Positions 57,146 through 64,000 of a stretch of 64,000 bases of DNA are shown here, piece after piece. The notes below the pieces were generated by a model. It searched no databases. It was not told where the DNA came from and was given only the letters and a program-made list of their open reading frames with translations. How positions within the stretch are numbered: the stretch's first letter is position 1; each line of letters starts with the position of its first letter. Both the position numbers and the translations under genes were made by a program. The stretch is from Azorhizobium doebereinerae UFLA1-100 (GTDB taxonomy: Bacteria > Pseudomonadota > Alphaproteobacteria > Rhizobiales > Xanthobacteraceae), in contig NZ_AXBA01000002.1 of NCBI RefSeq assembly GCF_000473085.1, forward strand, positions 248,001 through 312,000, in the 5' to 3' direction.

Positions 57146-58735
57146 ATGCTCTCATTGCCCATCGCCCGGATGTTCGCGGCACGGCCCCTCGTGCGCATCC
57201 TCGCCCTCGCGCTGGCGGCAGGCCCCGTGAACATGACGGCGGCCGCTGCCGAGACATCGCCGCCGCAGTTCGTGGCGACGCAGATCCCGCCGGAGCGGAT
57301 CGACGCGGCCATTGCCAGCCTCGACAGCGTCGCCGCCGACCTCATGAAGCGCAGCGGCATTCCGGGCATGGCCATCGCCGTGGTCCGCGGCGGCAAGACC
57401 GTCTATGCCAAGGGCTTCGGCGTCCGCAAGGCGGGCGAGGCCGCGCCGGTGGATGCGGACACGGTGTTCCAGATCGCTTCGCTCTCCAAGTCCCTGTCGG
57501 CGTCCGTCGTCGCCCAGCAGGTCGGCGCGGGGGTGGTGGGCTGGGATACGCCCATCGTGCGCCACCTGCCCTGGTTCCGCCTCGCGGACCCCTGGGTAAC
57601 GAGCCATGTGACGATCGCCGACATGTTCAGCCATCGCTCCGGCTTGCCCGACCATGCCGGCGACGACCTGGAGGATCTCGGCTATGGCCGCCGGACGATC
57701 CTCGAACGGCTGCGGCTGCTCCCGCTCGACAGCTTCCGGAACACGTATGCCTACACCAATTACGGCATCACCGCCGGGGCGGAAGCGGTGGCGGCGGCGG
57801 CCGGCAAGAGCTGGGAGAGCCTGGCGGAAGAGGTGCTGTACAAGCCGCTCGGCATGACCTCCACCAGCGAGCGTTACGCGGACTACGCGCGGCGACCGAA
57901 CCGCGCCCTGCTGCATGTCCAGGTGGACGGCAGGTTCCAGGCGAAATTCACGCGCGATGCGGATGCGCAGTCCCCGGCCGGCGGGGTGAGCTCCACGGTG
58001 AACGATCTCGCCCGATGGATGGACTTTGTCCTGCAAGACGGCACATTCGAGGGCCGGCAGGTGGTCCCTGCGGCCGCGCTGCTGCCGGCGGCAAGGGCCG
58101 AGATGATCTCCAGCCCCTCCGCCGCCATGGATGCGCGGCCCTCGTTCTACGGCTACGGCATCGGCGTCTCCATCACCTCCTCCGGGCGTGTCGCGCTCGA
58201 CCATTCCGGTGCCTTCAGCCTGGGCGCCTCCACCAACTACCGCATGCTGCCCTCGCAGGGCCTCGGCATCGTCATCCTGACCAATGCAGCGCCCACGGGC
58301 GTCGCCGAGGCGATCGGCGCCGACTTCATGGACCGGGTCGAGACGGGCCAGCCGACCCGCGACTGGTACGCCGCCTACGCCCCCATCATGACCCAGCTCA
58401 ACGCGCCCGCCGGCAGTCTCGTGGGCAAGTCTCCCCCGGCCGCGCCGCAGCCCGCCGCCCGGCTGGGGGCTTATGCCGGCACCTATGGGAACGCCTATTT
58501 CGGCCCCGCCACCATCTCCCGCATCGACGGCGGGCTGGAACTCAAGCTCGGCCGGTCGCGCTACCGCCTGTCGCACTGGACCGGCGATACCTTCGCCTTC
58601 CATCCGTCCGCGGAGAACGAGACTCTCGGCTCGCAGGCCGCCATCTCGTTCAAGATGGGCGGCAAGGGCCACGCGCGGGACTTCACCATCGACTATCTGA
58701 ACGAGCTGGGCCTCGGGCGGTTCGTCCGCCAGTGA
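57146..58735 (+). CDS. Exported serine hydrolase, beta-lactamase/PBP4* fold, with C-terminal DUF3471-type domain
   Basis: 529 residues. A signal segment (LVRILALALAAGPVNM) is followed by the beta-lactamase-related fold: SLSK (S112, K115) is the nucleophile motif, YTNYG the YxN motif, and HSGAFSLGAS the KTG equivalent. Residues about 430-525 form a beta-sheet lipocalin-like DUF3471 domain. The class includes esterases and D-aminopeptidases, and resistance is not implied. The ATG at 57146 is chosen; 57167 is an alternative. recX follows 22 bp later. Confidence 0.88.
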   Translation: MLSLPIARMFAARPLVRILALALAAGPVNMTAAAAETSPPQFVATQIPPERIDAAIASLDSVAADLMKRSGIPGMAIAVVRGGKTVYAKGFGVRKAGEAAPVDADTVFQIASLSKSLSASVVAQQVGAGVVGWDTPIVRHLPWFRLADPWVTSHVTIADMFSHRSGLPDHAGDDLEDLGYGRRTILERLRLLPLDSFRNTYAYTNYGITAGAEAVAAAAGKSWESLAEEVLYKPLGMTSTSERYADYARRPNRALLHVQVDGRFQAKFTRDADAQSPAGGVSSTVNDLARWMDFVLQDGTFEGRQVVPAAALLPAARAEMISSPSAAMDARPSFYGYGIGVSITSSGRVALDHSGAFSLGASTNYRMLPSQGLGIVILTNAAPTGVAEAIGADFMDRVETGQPTRDWYAAYAPIMTQLNAPAGSLVGKSPPAAPQPAARLGAYAGTYGNAYFGPATISRIDGGLELKLGRSRYRLSHWTGDTFAFHPSAENETLGSQAAISFKMGGKGHARDFTIDYLNELGLGRFVRQ

Positions 58736-58757
58736 GGCGGACGACGGGCGCGGGCAG

Positions 58758-59342
58758 ATGAAACGCCATTCCCCATCCGCCGGGACGTCGCCCGCGACGA
58801 AGCCGCGCAAGCCCCTGACGAGCGAGGCCGAGCAGATCGCCTGGCTGAAGCGGGCGGCCGTCTATTATCTGAGCCAGCGCTCATCGAGCGTCGAGAACCT
58901 GCGCCAGGTCCTGCTGCGCAAGGCGCCGAGCCGGATACCGGATGCGGACCCGGCCGCCATTGCCCGCCTGGTCGAGCGCGCGGTCGCCCATTGCCTGGAG
59001 TATGGCTATGTGGACGATCTCGCCTATGCGGAGGGAAAGGCCGCCTCCGGCCTGCGGCGCGGCCTGTCCCGGCGCCGGCTCTCGCAGGTGCTGGCCTCCA
59101 AGGGGATCGAGGACAGGATGATCTCGCAGGTCAGCGAGGAGCTGGACGATGCCCATGCCGCGGTGATCTATGCCAAGCGGCGGCGCATCGGCCCCTGGCG
59201 CATCAAGCCCGTCGAGAATGCCTTCATGAAGGATGTCGGTGCGTTCGCGCGGGCCGGATTTTCGTCCGACCTCGCCATCAGGCTGTGCCGGATGTCGCTG
59301 GAGGAAGCGGAGCGGCTGCTCTATGGCGAGGCGGAGGACTGA
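58758..59342 (+). CDS. recX: RecX family regulatory protein
   Basis: 194 residues of tandem three-helix repeats (KRAAVYYLSQRSSSVENLRQVL, YGYVDDLAYAEGKAAS, GLSRRRLSQVLASKGI), characteristic of RecX, which inhibits RecA filament growth. recA is not adjacent; in many relatives recX stands alone. It probably shares a transcript with the serine hydrolase gene. Confidence 0.88.
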   Translation: MKRHSPSAGTSPATKPRKPLTSEAEQIAWLKRAAVYYLSQRSSSVENLRQVLLRKAPSRIPDADPAAIARLVERAVAHCLEYGYVDDLAYAEGKAASGLRRGLSRRRLSQVLASKGIEDRMISQVSEELDDAHAAVIYAKRRRIGPWRIKPVENAFMKDVGAFARAGFSSDLAIRLCRMSLEEAERLLYGEAED

Positions 59343-59405
59343 CCCGGGTCATGACTTGAGGACGGCGGCGCCCCCGCCGGCTGGCCGGCGAGGCCCGTGC
59401 GCGTC

Positions 59406-59513
59406 TCACCTGGTCGGGATCATCACCATCACCACCAGGGCCGCGCATGCCACGAGCATCAGGACCACGAGCAGACGTTCCGCCCGGCTGATGGACATGT
59501 GAGTATCGTTCAT
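59406..59513 (-). CDS. 35-residue single-pass membrane peptide
   Basis: From the ATG at 59513 the frame encodes 35 residues: a polar start (MNDTHMSISRAERL) and a hydrophobic helix (LVVLMLVACAALVVMVMI) ending PTR. GGAG at 59524-59521 is seven bases from the ATG, an ideal ribosome site. The peptide resembles small inner-membrane proteins that modulate transporters or kinases. No homologue is recalled. It lies between recX and the DHA2 transporter. Confidence 0.6.
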   Translation of the reverse strand: MNDTHMSISRAERLLVVLMLVACAALVVMVMIPTR

Positions 59514-59964
59514 GTTGCGTCTCCTATGCCAACGCCAGGCACCGGGCCGCGGGGGCGGGAGATACCGCCATGGCGTCCCCACATGCCGTGGGCGTCACAT
59601 GCAGCCGCGCGCGGCGGCCTGATTGCCTGGTCGCGGCCTGAAGCTGTTCAGGTGAGCGACGCAGCGTTGGGGCCGCAGTTGCAACCCACCGGCACAAAGC
59701 CGGTTCGGCGCAGGGGAGTAAATGCCGTTCGTTTCCGAAATGGATGTCAACCTCCGTTGGAGCCGAACGCTCGGCTTCAACTTGGAGGCATTAAGGTCAT
59801 CCGGCCGGTGATCCAGCCGAAGCTTCCGGCCATCGGCCACCATCTCCGCGCCGGCCGCCAATTGCTGGGCGGGCGCCGAGCAGAGGGCCCTCGCGCCGGC
59901 GCCGGATCGGCCGGGCCCGGCGCAATCCGCGAGAAGCCGACGGAAATGGAACGATATTTGCCGG
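59514..59964. other. Non-coding stretch upstream of the small membrane peptide
   Basis: 451 bp. It should contain the promoter of the minus-strand peptide gene at 59513 and the 3' region of the DHA2 transporter. GCCGA-ACGC-TCGGC near 59762 is a short hairpin. A minus-strand frame at 59595-59861 has no ribosome site or recognisable sequence. I see no RNA gene. Confidence 0.4.
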
Positions 59965-61584
59965 CTATTCGGCCGGAATCTCGCCCGGGCGGTAGTTCGG
60001 AAGGCGGCCGGCGGGCATGATGGCGAGCATGGCGAGGCCCGCCATGATCAGGAATCCGATCTTCAGCGCCCTGAGTCGTGCCTCCGTGTTCACCCGCACC
60101 GCCTCCGCCACCTGCTCCGGCCCGGCGGTGGTCCGGGCCATCACCCCCGCCAGATGGTCGTTGCTGACGAAGGTGATGCTGTCGAGATTGACCTGGGACT
60201 GGATCTCCGGCGGCAGCAGCGGATTTTCCGCCACGCTGCGCAGCACCGTGGAGCTGAGCAGCCCCACCAGCAGCGTGCCCGCCACCGCCGTCCCCACCGC
60301 CGCCGCCAGATTGTTGGTGGTGCCGCGCAGCGACCCCACGTCGCCGGCCAGTTCCTTCGGCGAGGCGGTCACCAGCACGTTGAACAGCAGCGTCACCAGC
60401 GAGCCCTGGCCGATGCCGAACAGCACCAGCCCCACGAGGACGGGGCCGGAACTCCAGTCGTTGCGCACCACGAACGCCAGCCACAGCAGCGCCACGGCGC
60501 ACAGGATGAAGCCTGCCCGGCCGATCTGCCGCGGCGTGAAGCGCCCATAGACGCGCACGATGAGCATGGCGGCGAAGAACACCGTAAGGTTGAAGGGCAG
60601 CATGGCGACGGCGGTGGCCAGCGGCGAGCGGCCCTGCACGATCTGGATATAGAGCGGCACCGAGAAATTCAGCGCCGCCTCCAGCGCCACCACGCAGAAC
60701 ATGGTGTAGACCGCAGCCCGCTCCTGCGGCGATTCCAGCACCTGGAGCGGCAGCAGCGGCGTCAGCCCCCGCGCCTGGCGCCGGCGGGTCCAGGCGAAGA
60801 AGCACTGCCCGAGGACGATGCCGACGAGGATCATCACCGGCGCCGGCGACAGGCCGAGCAGCGTGAACGGCGCCGCCGGCCGCGCCAGCCCGAGGCCCCA
60901 GGCGTTCAGATTGTTGAAGCCGAAGCTGATCAGCACGATGGCGGATGCCGCCAGGACGACGCCGAAGGCATCGATCCTCACGTCCGGCCGCCCACGGTCC
61001 GCCTTCAGGCGGAAGCTCAGGACGAACACCAGGGCCGAGGCGGCGATGAGGATGCCGAACACCGGCCGCCAGCCGATGAAGGTGCCGAACACGCCGCCGA
61101 TGAGGAAGGCCGTGACGCCCGCGCCCGCCCGAGCGGAGCCGAGCGCGCCCAGCGCCGTCGCCTGCTGGCTGCCGTGGTAATTCTCGGCGATCAGCGCCAC
61201 GAGGCAGGGCACGATGACCGCGCCAGCCGCGCCGCACAGCGCCTGGGCGGTGATCATCAGCGTGGCGTTCGGGCTGAAGGTCATCAGCACCTGGGCGCAG
61301 CCGAACACCACCACCGCGATGCGGAAGACATGGAGCGCGCCGAAGCGCTGGGTGAGCTTGGCGCCGAGCATCACGAAGCCGGCCACCAGCATGGAATAGG
61401 CGACGATGCCCGTGGCCACCGTGGTGGGCGGCACGCCGAAGCTCTGCACCATGCCGCCCAGCGCCACCGGCAGCGAGGCCACGTTGAACGACATGATCGC
61501 CTGGCCGAGGGCGATGGCGATCATGGGAACCCAGGAGGAGCGCGCCTCGGCATGGGCCGGGCTGAAGGCGGCGGTACTCGACAT
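59965..61584 (-). CDS. MFS transporter, DHA2-type drug:H+ antiporter
   Basis: 539 residues with about 14 membrane helices. The N-terminal helices and the loop GAKLTQRFGALHVFR (MFS motif A region) and the antiporter motif C-like segment GLGSARAGAGVTAFLIGG fit the DHA2 family. The start at 61584 has GGGAGG directly upstream; the longer frame has none. Substrate unknown. The glutaminase gene lies 88 bp upstream on the same strand. Confidence 0.9.
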   Translation of the reverse strand: MSSTAAFSPAHAEARSSWVPMIAIALGQAIMSFNVASLPVALGGMVQSFGVPPTTVATGIVAYSMLVAGFVMLGAKLTQRFGALHVFRIAVVVFGCAQVLMTFSPNATLMITAQALCGAAGAVIVPCLVALIAENYHGSQQATALGALGSARAGAGVTAFLIGGVFGTFIGWRPVFGILIAASALVFVLSFRLKADRGRPDVRIDAFGVVLAASAIVLISFGFNNLNAWGLGLARPAAPFTLLGLSPAPVMILVGIVLGQCFFAWTRRRQARGLTPLLPLQVLESPQERAAVYTMFCVVALEAALNFSVPLYIQIVQGRSPLATAVAMLPFNLTVFFAAMLIVRVYGRFTPRQIGRAGFILCAVALLWLAFVVRNDWSSGPVLVGLVLFGIGQGSLVTLLFNVLVTASPKELAGDVGSLRGTTNNLAAAVGTAVAGTLLVGLLSSTVLRSVAENPLLPPEIQSQVNLDSITFVSNDHLAGVMARTTAGPEQVAEAVRVNTEARLRALKIGFLIMAGLAMLAIMPAGRLPNYRPGEIPAE

Positions 61585-61672
61585 GGAGACCTCCCTATGA
61601 TGCGCCGGTAACCTCGGGAACCGGGCCGGCGCCCCAGACGTCGCGACATTCCTCGGCGTGCGTCGGCGTTCC

Positions 61673-62671
61673 TTACCGTTCCGCCTGCGAGACCAGCAGG
61701 TCCATGCCCAGCCGCTGCGACAGGAACTTCGCAACCAGCTGGCCCTTCACGCTGTTTCCTTCCGCATCGAGCGGCGGCGCGAAGGTGCCGAGGCCGCCCT
61801 TGCCCGGCGACACCGTGACGATGCCGCCGCCGATGCCGCTCTTGCCCGGCAGCCCGATCTCATAGAGCCAGTCGCCGGAGGACTCATAGAGGCCGGCGGT
61901 GATCATGACGGCGAGCGCGTAATGGCAGACCTCGGGGCTGACCACCTGCTCGCCGGTGATCGGGTTCACGCCGCCATCGGCGAGCGTCGCCCCCATGACG
62001 GCGAGGTCCTTGGCGCTGACGTTCAGGGAGCATTGGCGGGTATAGAGATCGGTGGCCTCGGCGGGATCGCAATAGATGCGGCCCACGCTCTGGAGCAGCC
62101 GGGCAATGCCGCGGTTGCGGAAATTGGTATCCGACGCCGAGGCATAGACCTCTTCGTTGAGCGGCAGCTCGCGCCCGGCGAAGCGGGACAGGCCAGCGTG
62201 GATGAAACGCCATTTCTCGTCCCGCGTCGCGCCGGGCACGAGGCTGGTCGTGGCGATGGCGCCGGCATTGACCATGGGGTTGGTGCGGCCGTCGGAGGCA
62301 TTCTCGACGGCGGCGAGCGAATTGAACGGAAGCCCGGTGGCGTTCGCCCCCAGCTTCTCCCGTGCCGCCTTGGGGCCGATGCGGTCGCAGACCAGCGCGA
62401 ACACGAACGGCTTCGACACGCTCATGATGGAGAATTCGTGCTCGAAATCGCCCGCCGAGACGATGCCGCCATTGGTCCCGACAATGCAGATGCCGAACAG
62501 ATCCGCCGGCGCGCGGGCGAGCGCGGGATAGACTTGCGAGGTCTGGCCGTCGATCACGGAACTGAAACGCCGGTGGGCTTCCGCGACCAGCCTGCTGACG
62601 TCTTCCGCCGACGGGAGATGGCCCGTCGATATGTAGCCAGGCCCGTCCACGTCCGAATTCAGAACGTCCAT
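61673..62671 (-). CDS. glsA: Glutaminase A
   Basis: 332 residues. Hydrolyses glutamine to glutamate and ammonia. The serine beta-lactamase-like motif SVSKPF holds the nucleophile and Lys; FNSLAAVE, NPMVNAGAIA and GLPGKSGIGGGI are family blocks. Such enzymes support acid tolerance in other bacteria. The ATG at 62671 has GGGAGG upstream; the frame to 62830 crosses the promoter region and is discarded. Possibly cotranscribed with the downstream MFS gene. Confidence 0.94.
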   Translation of the reverse strand: MDVLNSDVDGPGYISTGHLPSAEDVSRLVAEAHRRFSSVIDGQTSQVYPALARAPADLFGICIVGTNGGIVSAGDFEHEFSIMSVSKPFVFALVCDRIGPKAAREKLGANATGLPFNSLAAVENASDGRTNPMVNAGAIATTSLVPGATRDEKWRFIHAGLSRFAGRELPLNEEVYASASDTNFRNRGIARLLQSVGRIYCDPAEATDLYTRQCSLNVSAKDLAVMGATLADGGVNPITGEQVVSPEVCHYALAVMITAGLYESSGDWLYEIGLPGKSGIGGGIVTVSPGKGGLGTFAPPLDAEGNSVKGQLVAKFLSQRLGMDLLVSQAER

Positions 62672-62794
62672 GGCACGCCTCCCCGGACCACGCCGATGGC
62701 ATCCACGCCCAGGGATGCCGAAGCTCGGCCGATCCGCCAGGAAAAGACTTATTCCCACCAACGCTTTCACACGATCAGTAACCGCAACGCACTC

Positions 62795-62815
62795 ATTATA
62801 TTTCGCGTTTGCGAA
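62795..62815 (-). promoter_or_regulatory. glsA: glsA promoter candidate with a dyad
   Basis: On the minus strand TATAAT (62800-62795) is a perfect -10 word, 124 bp before the glsA start. Immediately upstream is TTCGC-N4-GCGAA (62802-62815), a symmetric site in the spacer between -35 and -10, as expected for a repressor or MerR-like operator. Confidence 0.4.
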
Positions 62816-63149
62816 GACGATTACCGTCATGCAATATATGAAAGCTTATTATGCGCCTCCCCTTTGTCAAGCGACGACTATTTGATCGACGCCCAAGAAC
62901 AGGCGCAGACAGCATTGAAATCAAAAAATCGCGGGACCGCCCCGCCTGCGGCATCAGCGTCCCGCCCGGCCGAGTGTTCTCCGCCGGAGTGAGCAGACCC
63001 CGGGAATGCCGGCACCGCAAGTCCGCGGCATCGCCATCGACGGGAGGCATCCGGGGCCGGCGCGGTGCGCTCCAGAGATTATTGTTCTCTTGCTTATCAG
63101 CTCCCGCAACCCGCCAGCCGACGACGGCCGAGCCCGCCGGTCACGGCAA

Positions 63150-63185
63150 CAAAAAACCCGCAGGGCCGGCTCCGGCCCTGCGGGT
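63150..63185 (-). terminator. Strong rho-independent terminator of paaZ
   Basis: A perfect 14-bp stem (63156-63169 with 63172-63185, ACCCGCAGGGCCGG) is followed on the minus strand by TTTTTTGTT. It begins 21 bp after the paaZ stop. The best terminator in the window. Confidence 0.85.
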
Positions 63186-63206
63186 CAATCCAGCCCCGGC
63201 GCAGTC

Positions 63207-64000
63207 TCAGGGGCGCGCGCTCATGGTCAGCAGTTCGTAGCGCGCAACCGTGTCGCCGTCCTGGTTGAACACTTCCGCGTCCCAGCGGACCTCGCCATAT
63301 TCCGGCTTCCGCGCCGCCTGCTTCTGCTTCACGGTCAGCCGCACGCGGATCTCGTCGCCCGGCGACACCGGCTTGAGGAAGCGCAGGTTGTCGAGGCCGT
63401 AATTGGCCAGCAGCGGGCCCGGCGCCGGATCCACGAACAGGCCGGCGGCGAAGGACAGGATGAGATAGCCGTGCGCCACCCGGCCCGGGAAGAAGGGATT
63501 GGCCTTCGCCGCCTCCTCGTCCATGTGGGCATAGAAGGTGTCGCCGGTGAAATGGGCGAAATGCTCGATGTCGGCGAGCGTGATCGGCCGCGAGCCGGTC
63601 TCCACCGTGTCGCCCACCTCCAGCAGGTCGTAGTTCCGGGTGAAGGGATGCGTCGCCGTACCGGGCGCGGGCGCACCCTTGATCCAGGACTTCGTCAGCC
63701 GCGACAGGCGGCCGGGCGAGCCCTGCAAGGCGGTGCGCTGCATGTAGTGGAACACGCCGCGCAGGCCGCCCATCTCCTCGCCGCCGCCGGCCCGGCCGGG
63801 ACCGCCATGCACCAGCCCCGGCAGAGGCGAGCCATGGCCGGTGGATTCCTTGGCGCAGTCGCGGTCGAGGATCAGCAGGCGCCCATGGAACGGGGCCATG
63901 GCGAAGACGAGGCTCTGCGCCACCGCATCGTCATAGGTGAAGAGCGAAGCGACAAGGCTGCCCTCCCCCTTGGCGATCAAGGCGGCGGCATCGGCCAGGT
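63207..64000 (-). CDS. paaZ: Phenylacetic acid degradation bifunctional protein PaaZ, C-terminal part
   Basis: The frame is open to the window edge; about 264 residues are visible. The first 110 are the end of the aldehyde dehydrogenase domain, with the PaaZ signature RDCAKESTGHGSPLPG, GGPGRAGGGEEMGG and GVFHYMQRTALQG. The last 150 form the MaoC-like (R)-specific enoyl-CoA hydratase domain (HFTGDTFYAHMDEE, ARANPFF-type FPGRVAHGY). PaaZ opens the oxepin-CoA ring and oxidises the aldehyde in phenylacetate catabolism. The rest of the paa genes must lie to the right. Confidence 0.93.
   Translation of the reverse strand, partial: LADAAALIAKGEGSLVASLFTYDDAVAQSLVFAMAPFHGRLLILDRDCAKESTGHGSPLPGLVHGGPGRAGGGEEMGGLRGVFHYMQRTALQGSPGRLSRLTKSWIKGAPAPGTATHPFTRNYDLLEVGDTVETGSRPITLADIEHFAHFTGDTFYAHMDEEAAKANPFFPGRVAHGYLILSFAAGLFVDPAPGPLLANYGLDNLRFLKPVSPGDEIRVRLTVKQKQAARKPEYGEVRWDAEVFNQDGDTVARYELLTMSARP

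Larger units (their letters stand above)
62672..63206. other. Intergenic region between glsA and paaZ
   Basis: 535 bp without a supported gene. It contains an unusually AT-rich stretch (about 62780-62930) with the glsA promoter candidate, and the paaZ terminator at 63150-63185. The rest is plain GC-rich DNA. Confidence 0.45.

Noticed and set aside
57146-58735. Serine hydrolase as an antibiotic beta-lactamase
   Set aside because: It has the fold motifs but belongs to the broad esterase/peptidase group with a DUF3471-type tail.
59595-59861. Minus-strand 88-codon frame upstream of the membrane peptide
   Set aside because: No ribosome site, no signal or domain, odd composition.

Overview
The window looks like chromosomal DNA of a GC-rich alphaproteobacterium of the order Hyphomicrobiales (Rhizobiales), most like Xanthobacteraceae such as Xanthobacter or Azorhizobium. 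The placement is inferred from gene content: several DUF992 proteins, DUF1236, DUF1194, DUF930, DUF2478, UPF0262, DUF2948, a HisZ/HisG pair, a PleC/PdhS-type kinase, and promoter matches to EcfG (GGAAC-N16-CGTT) and CtrA (TTAA-N7-TTAA). No species can be named without a search. Nearly all of the sequence is coding. The many long ORFs opposite real genes are GC-rich shadows and are left out.

Layout. 1-3.6 kb: a truncated SDR gene divergent from an AraC regulator, a DUF1194 protein with an odd repeat tract, and a pstB-like ATPase with no permease partners. 3.7-13.6 kb: the often-linked genes xseB, dxs, tlyA and a TrmA-type RNA methyltransferase, all on the minus strand but separated by a pair of small secreted paralogues, a two-gene glycan module (GT2 plus RgpF-like) and a coupled membrane hydrolase/ICMT-like pair. 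13.8-24.2 kb: hisZ-hisG, a membrane acyltransferase, pepN, a tiny secreted protein, a LysR regulator and a hybrid-PAS histidine kinase. 24.4-35.6 kb: a DbpA-like RNA helicase, DUF930, DUF2478, a diguanylate cyclase, uvrB, small stress-type genes, a GST and an aspartate aminotransferase.

35.6-39.8 kb is the most distinctive region. Six plus-strand genes in a row encode exported proteins: three tandem DUF992 paralogues, the periplasmic methionine sulfoxide reductase MsrP, a four-cysteine secreted protein and a T2 ribonuclease coupled to it. The run begins with an exact EcfG-type promoter, and the msrP Shine-Dalgarno lies inside a perfect 8-bp hairpin. Together with a second exact EcfG match before the DUF1236 gene at 41.8 kb, this suggests a general-stress envelope programme.

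39.8-50.5 kb: rlmJ, a GST, the DUF1236 gene, a class III aminotransferase, then the conserved block murA-DUF2948-hisD-UPF0262-LMW phosphatase-(gap)-maf-yacG. An inverted alpha/beta hydrolase gene sits where infA is usually found. 50.6-53.5 kb is a small accessory segment: tRNA-Thr(CGT), two juxtaposed IS3-family relics, a cupin gene, and a two-winged-helix regulator preceded by a perfect 8+6+8 dyad. 53.5-64 kb: YgiQ, an RsmB-type methyltransferase, a serine hydrolase, RecX, a 35-residue membrane peptide, a DHA2 transporter, glutaminase and the 3' part of paaZ with a strong terminator.

There is no rRNA operon, CRISPR array, prophage or intact transposon in the window.
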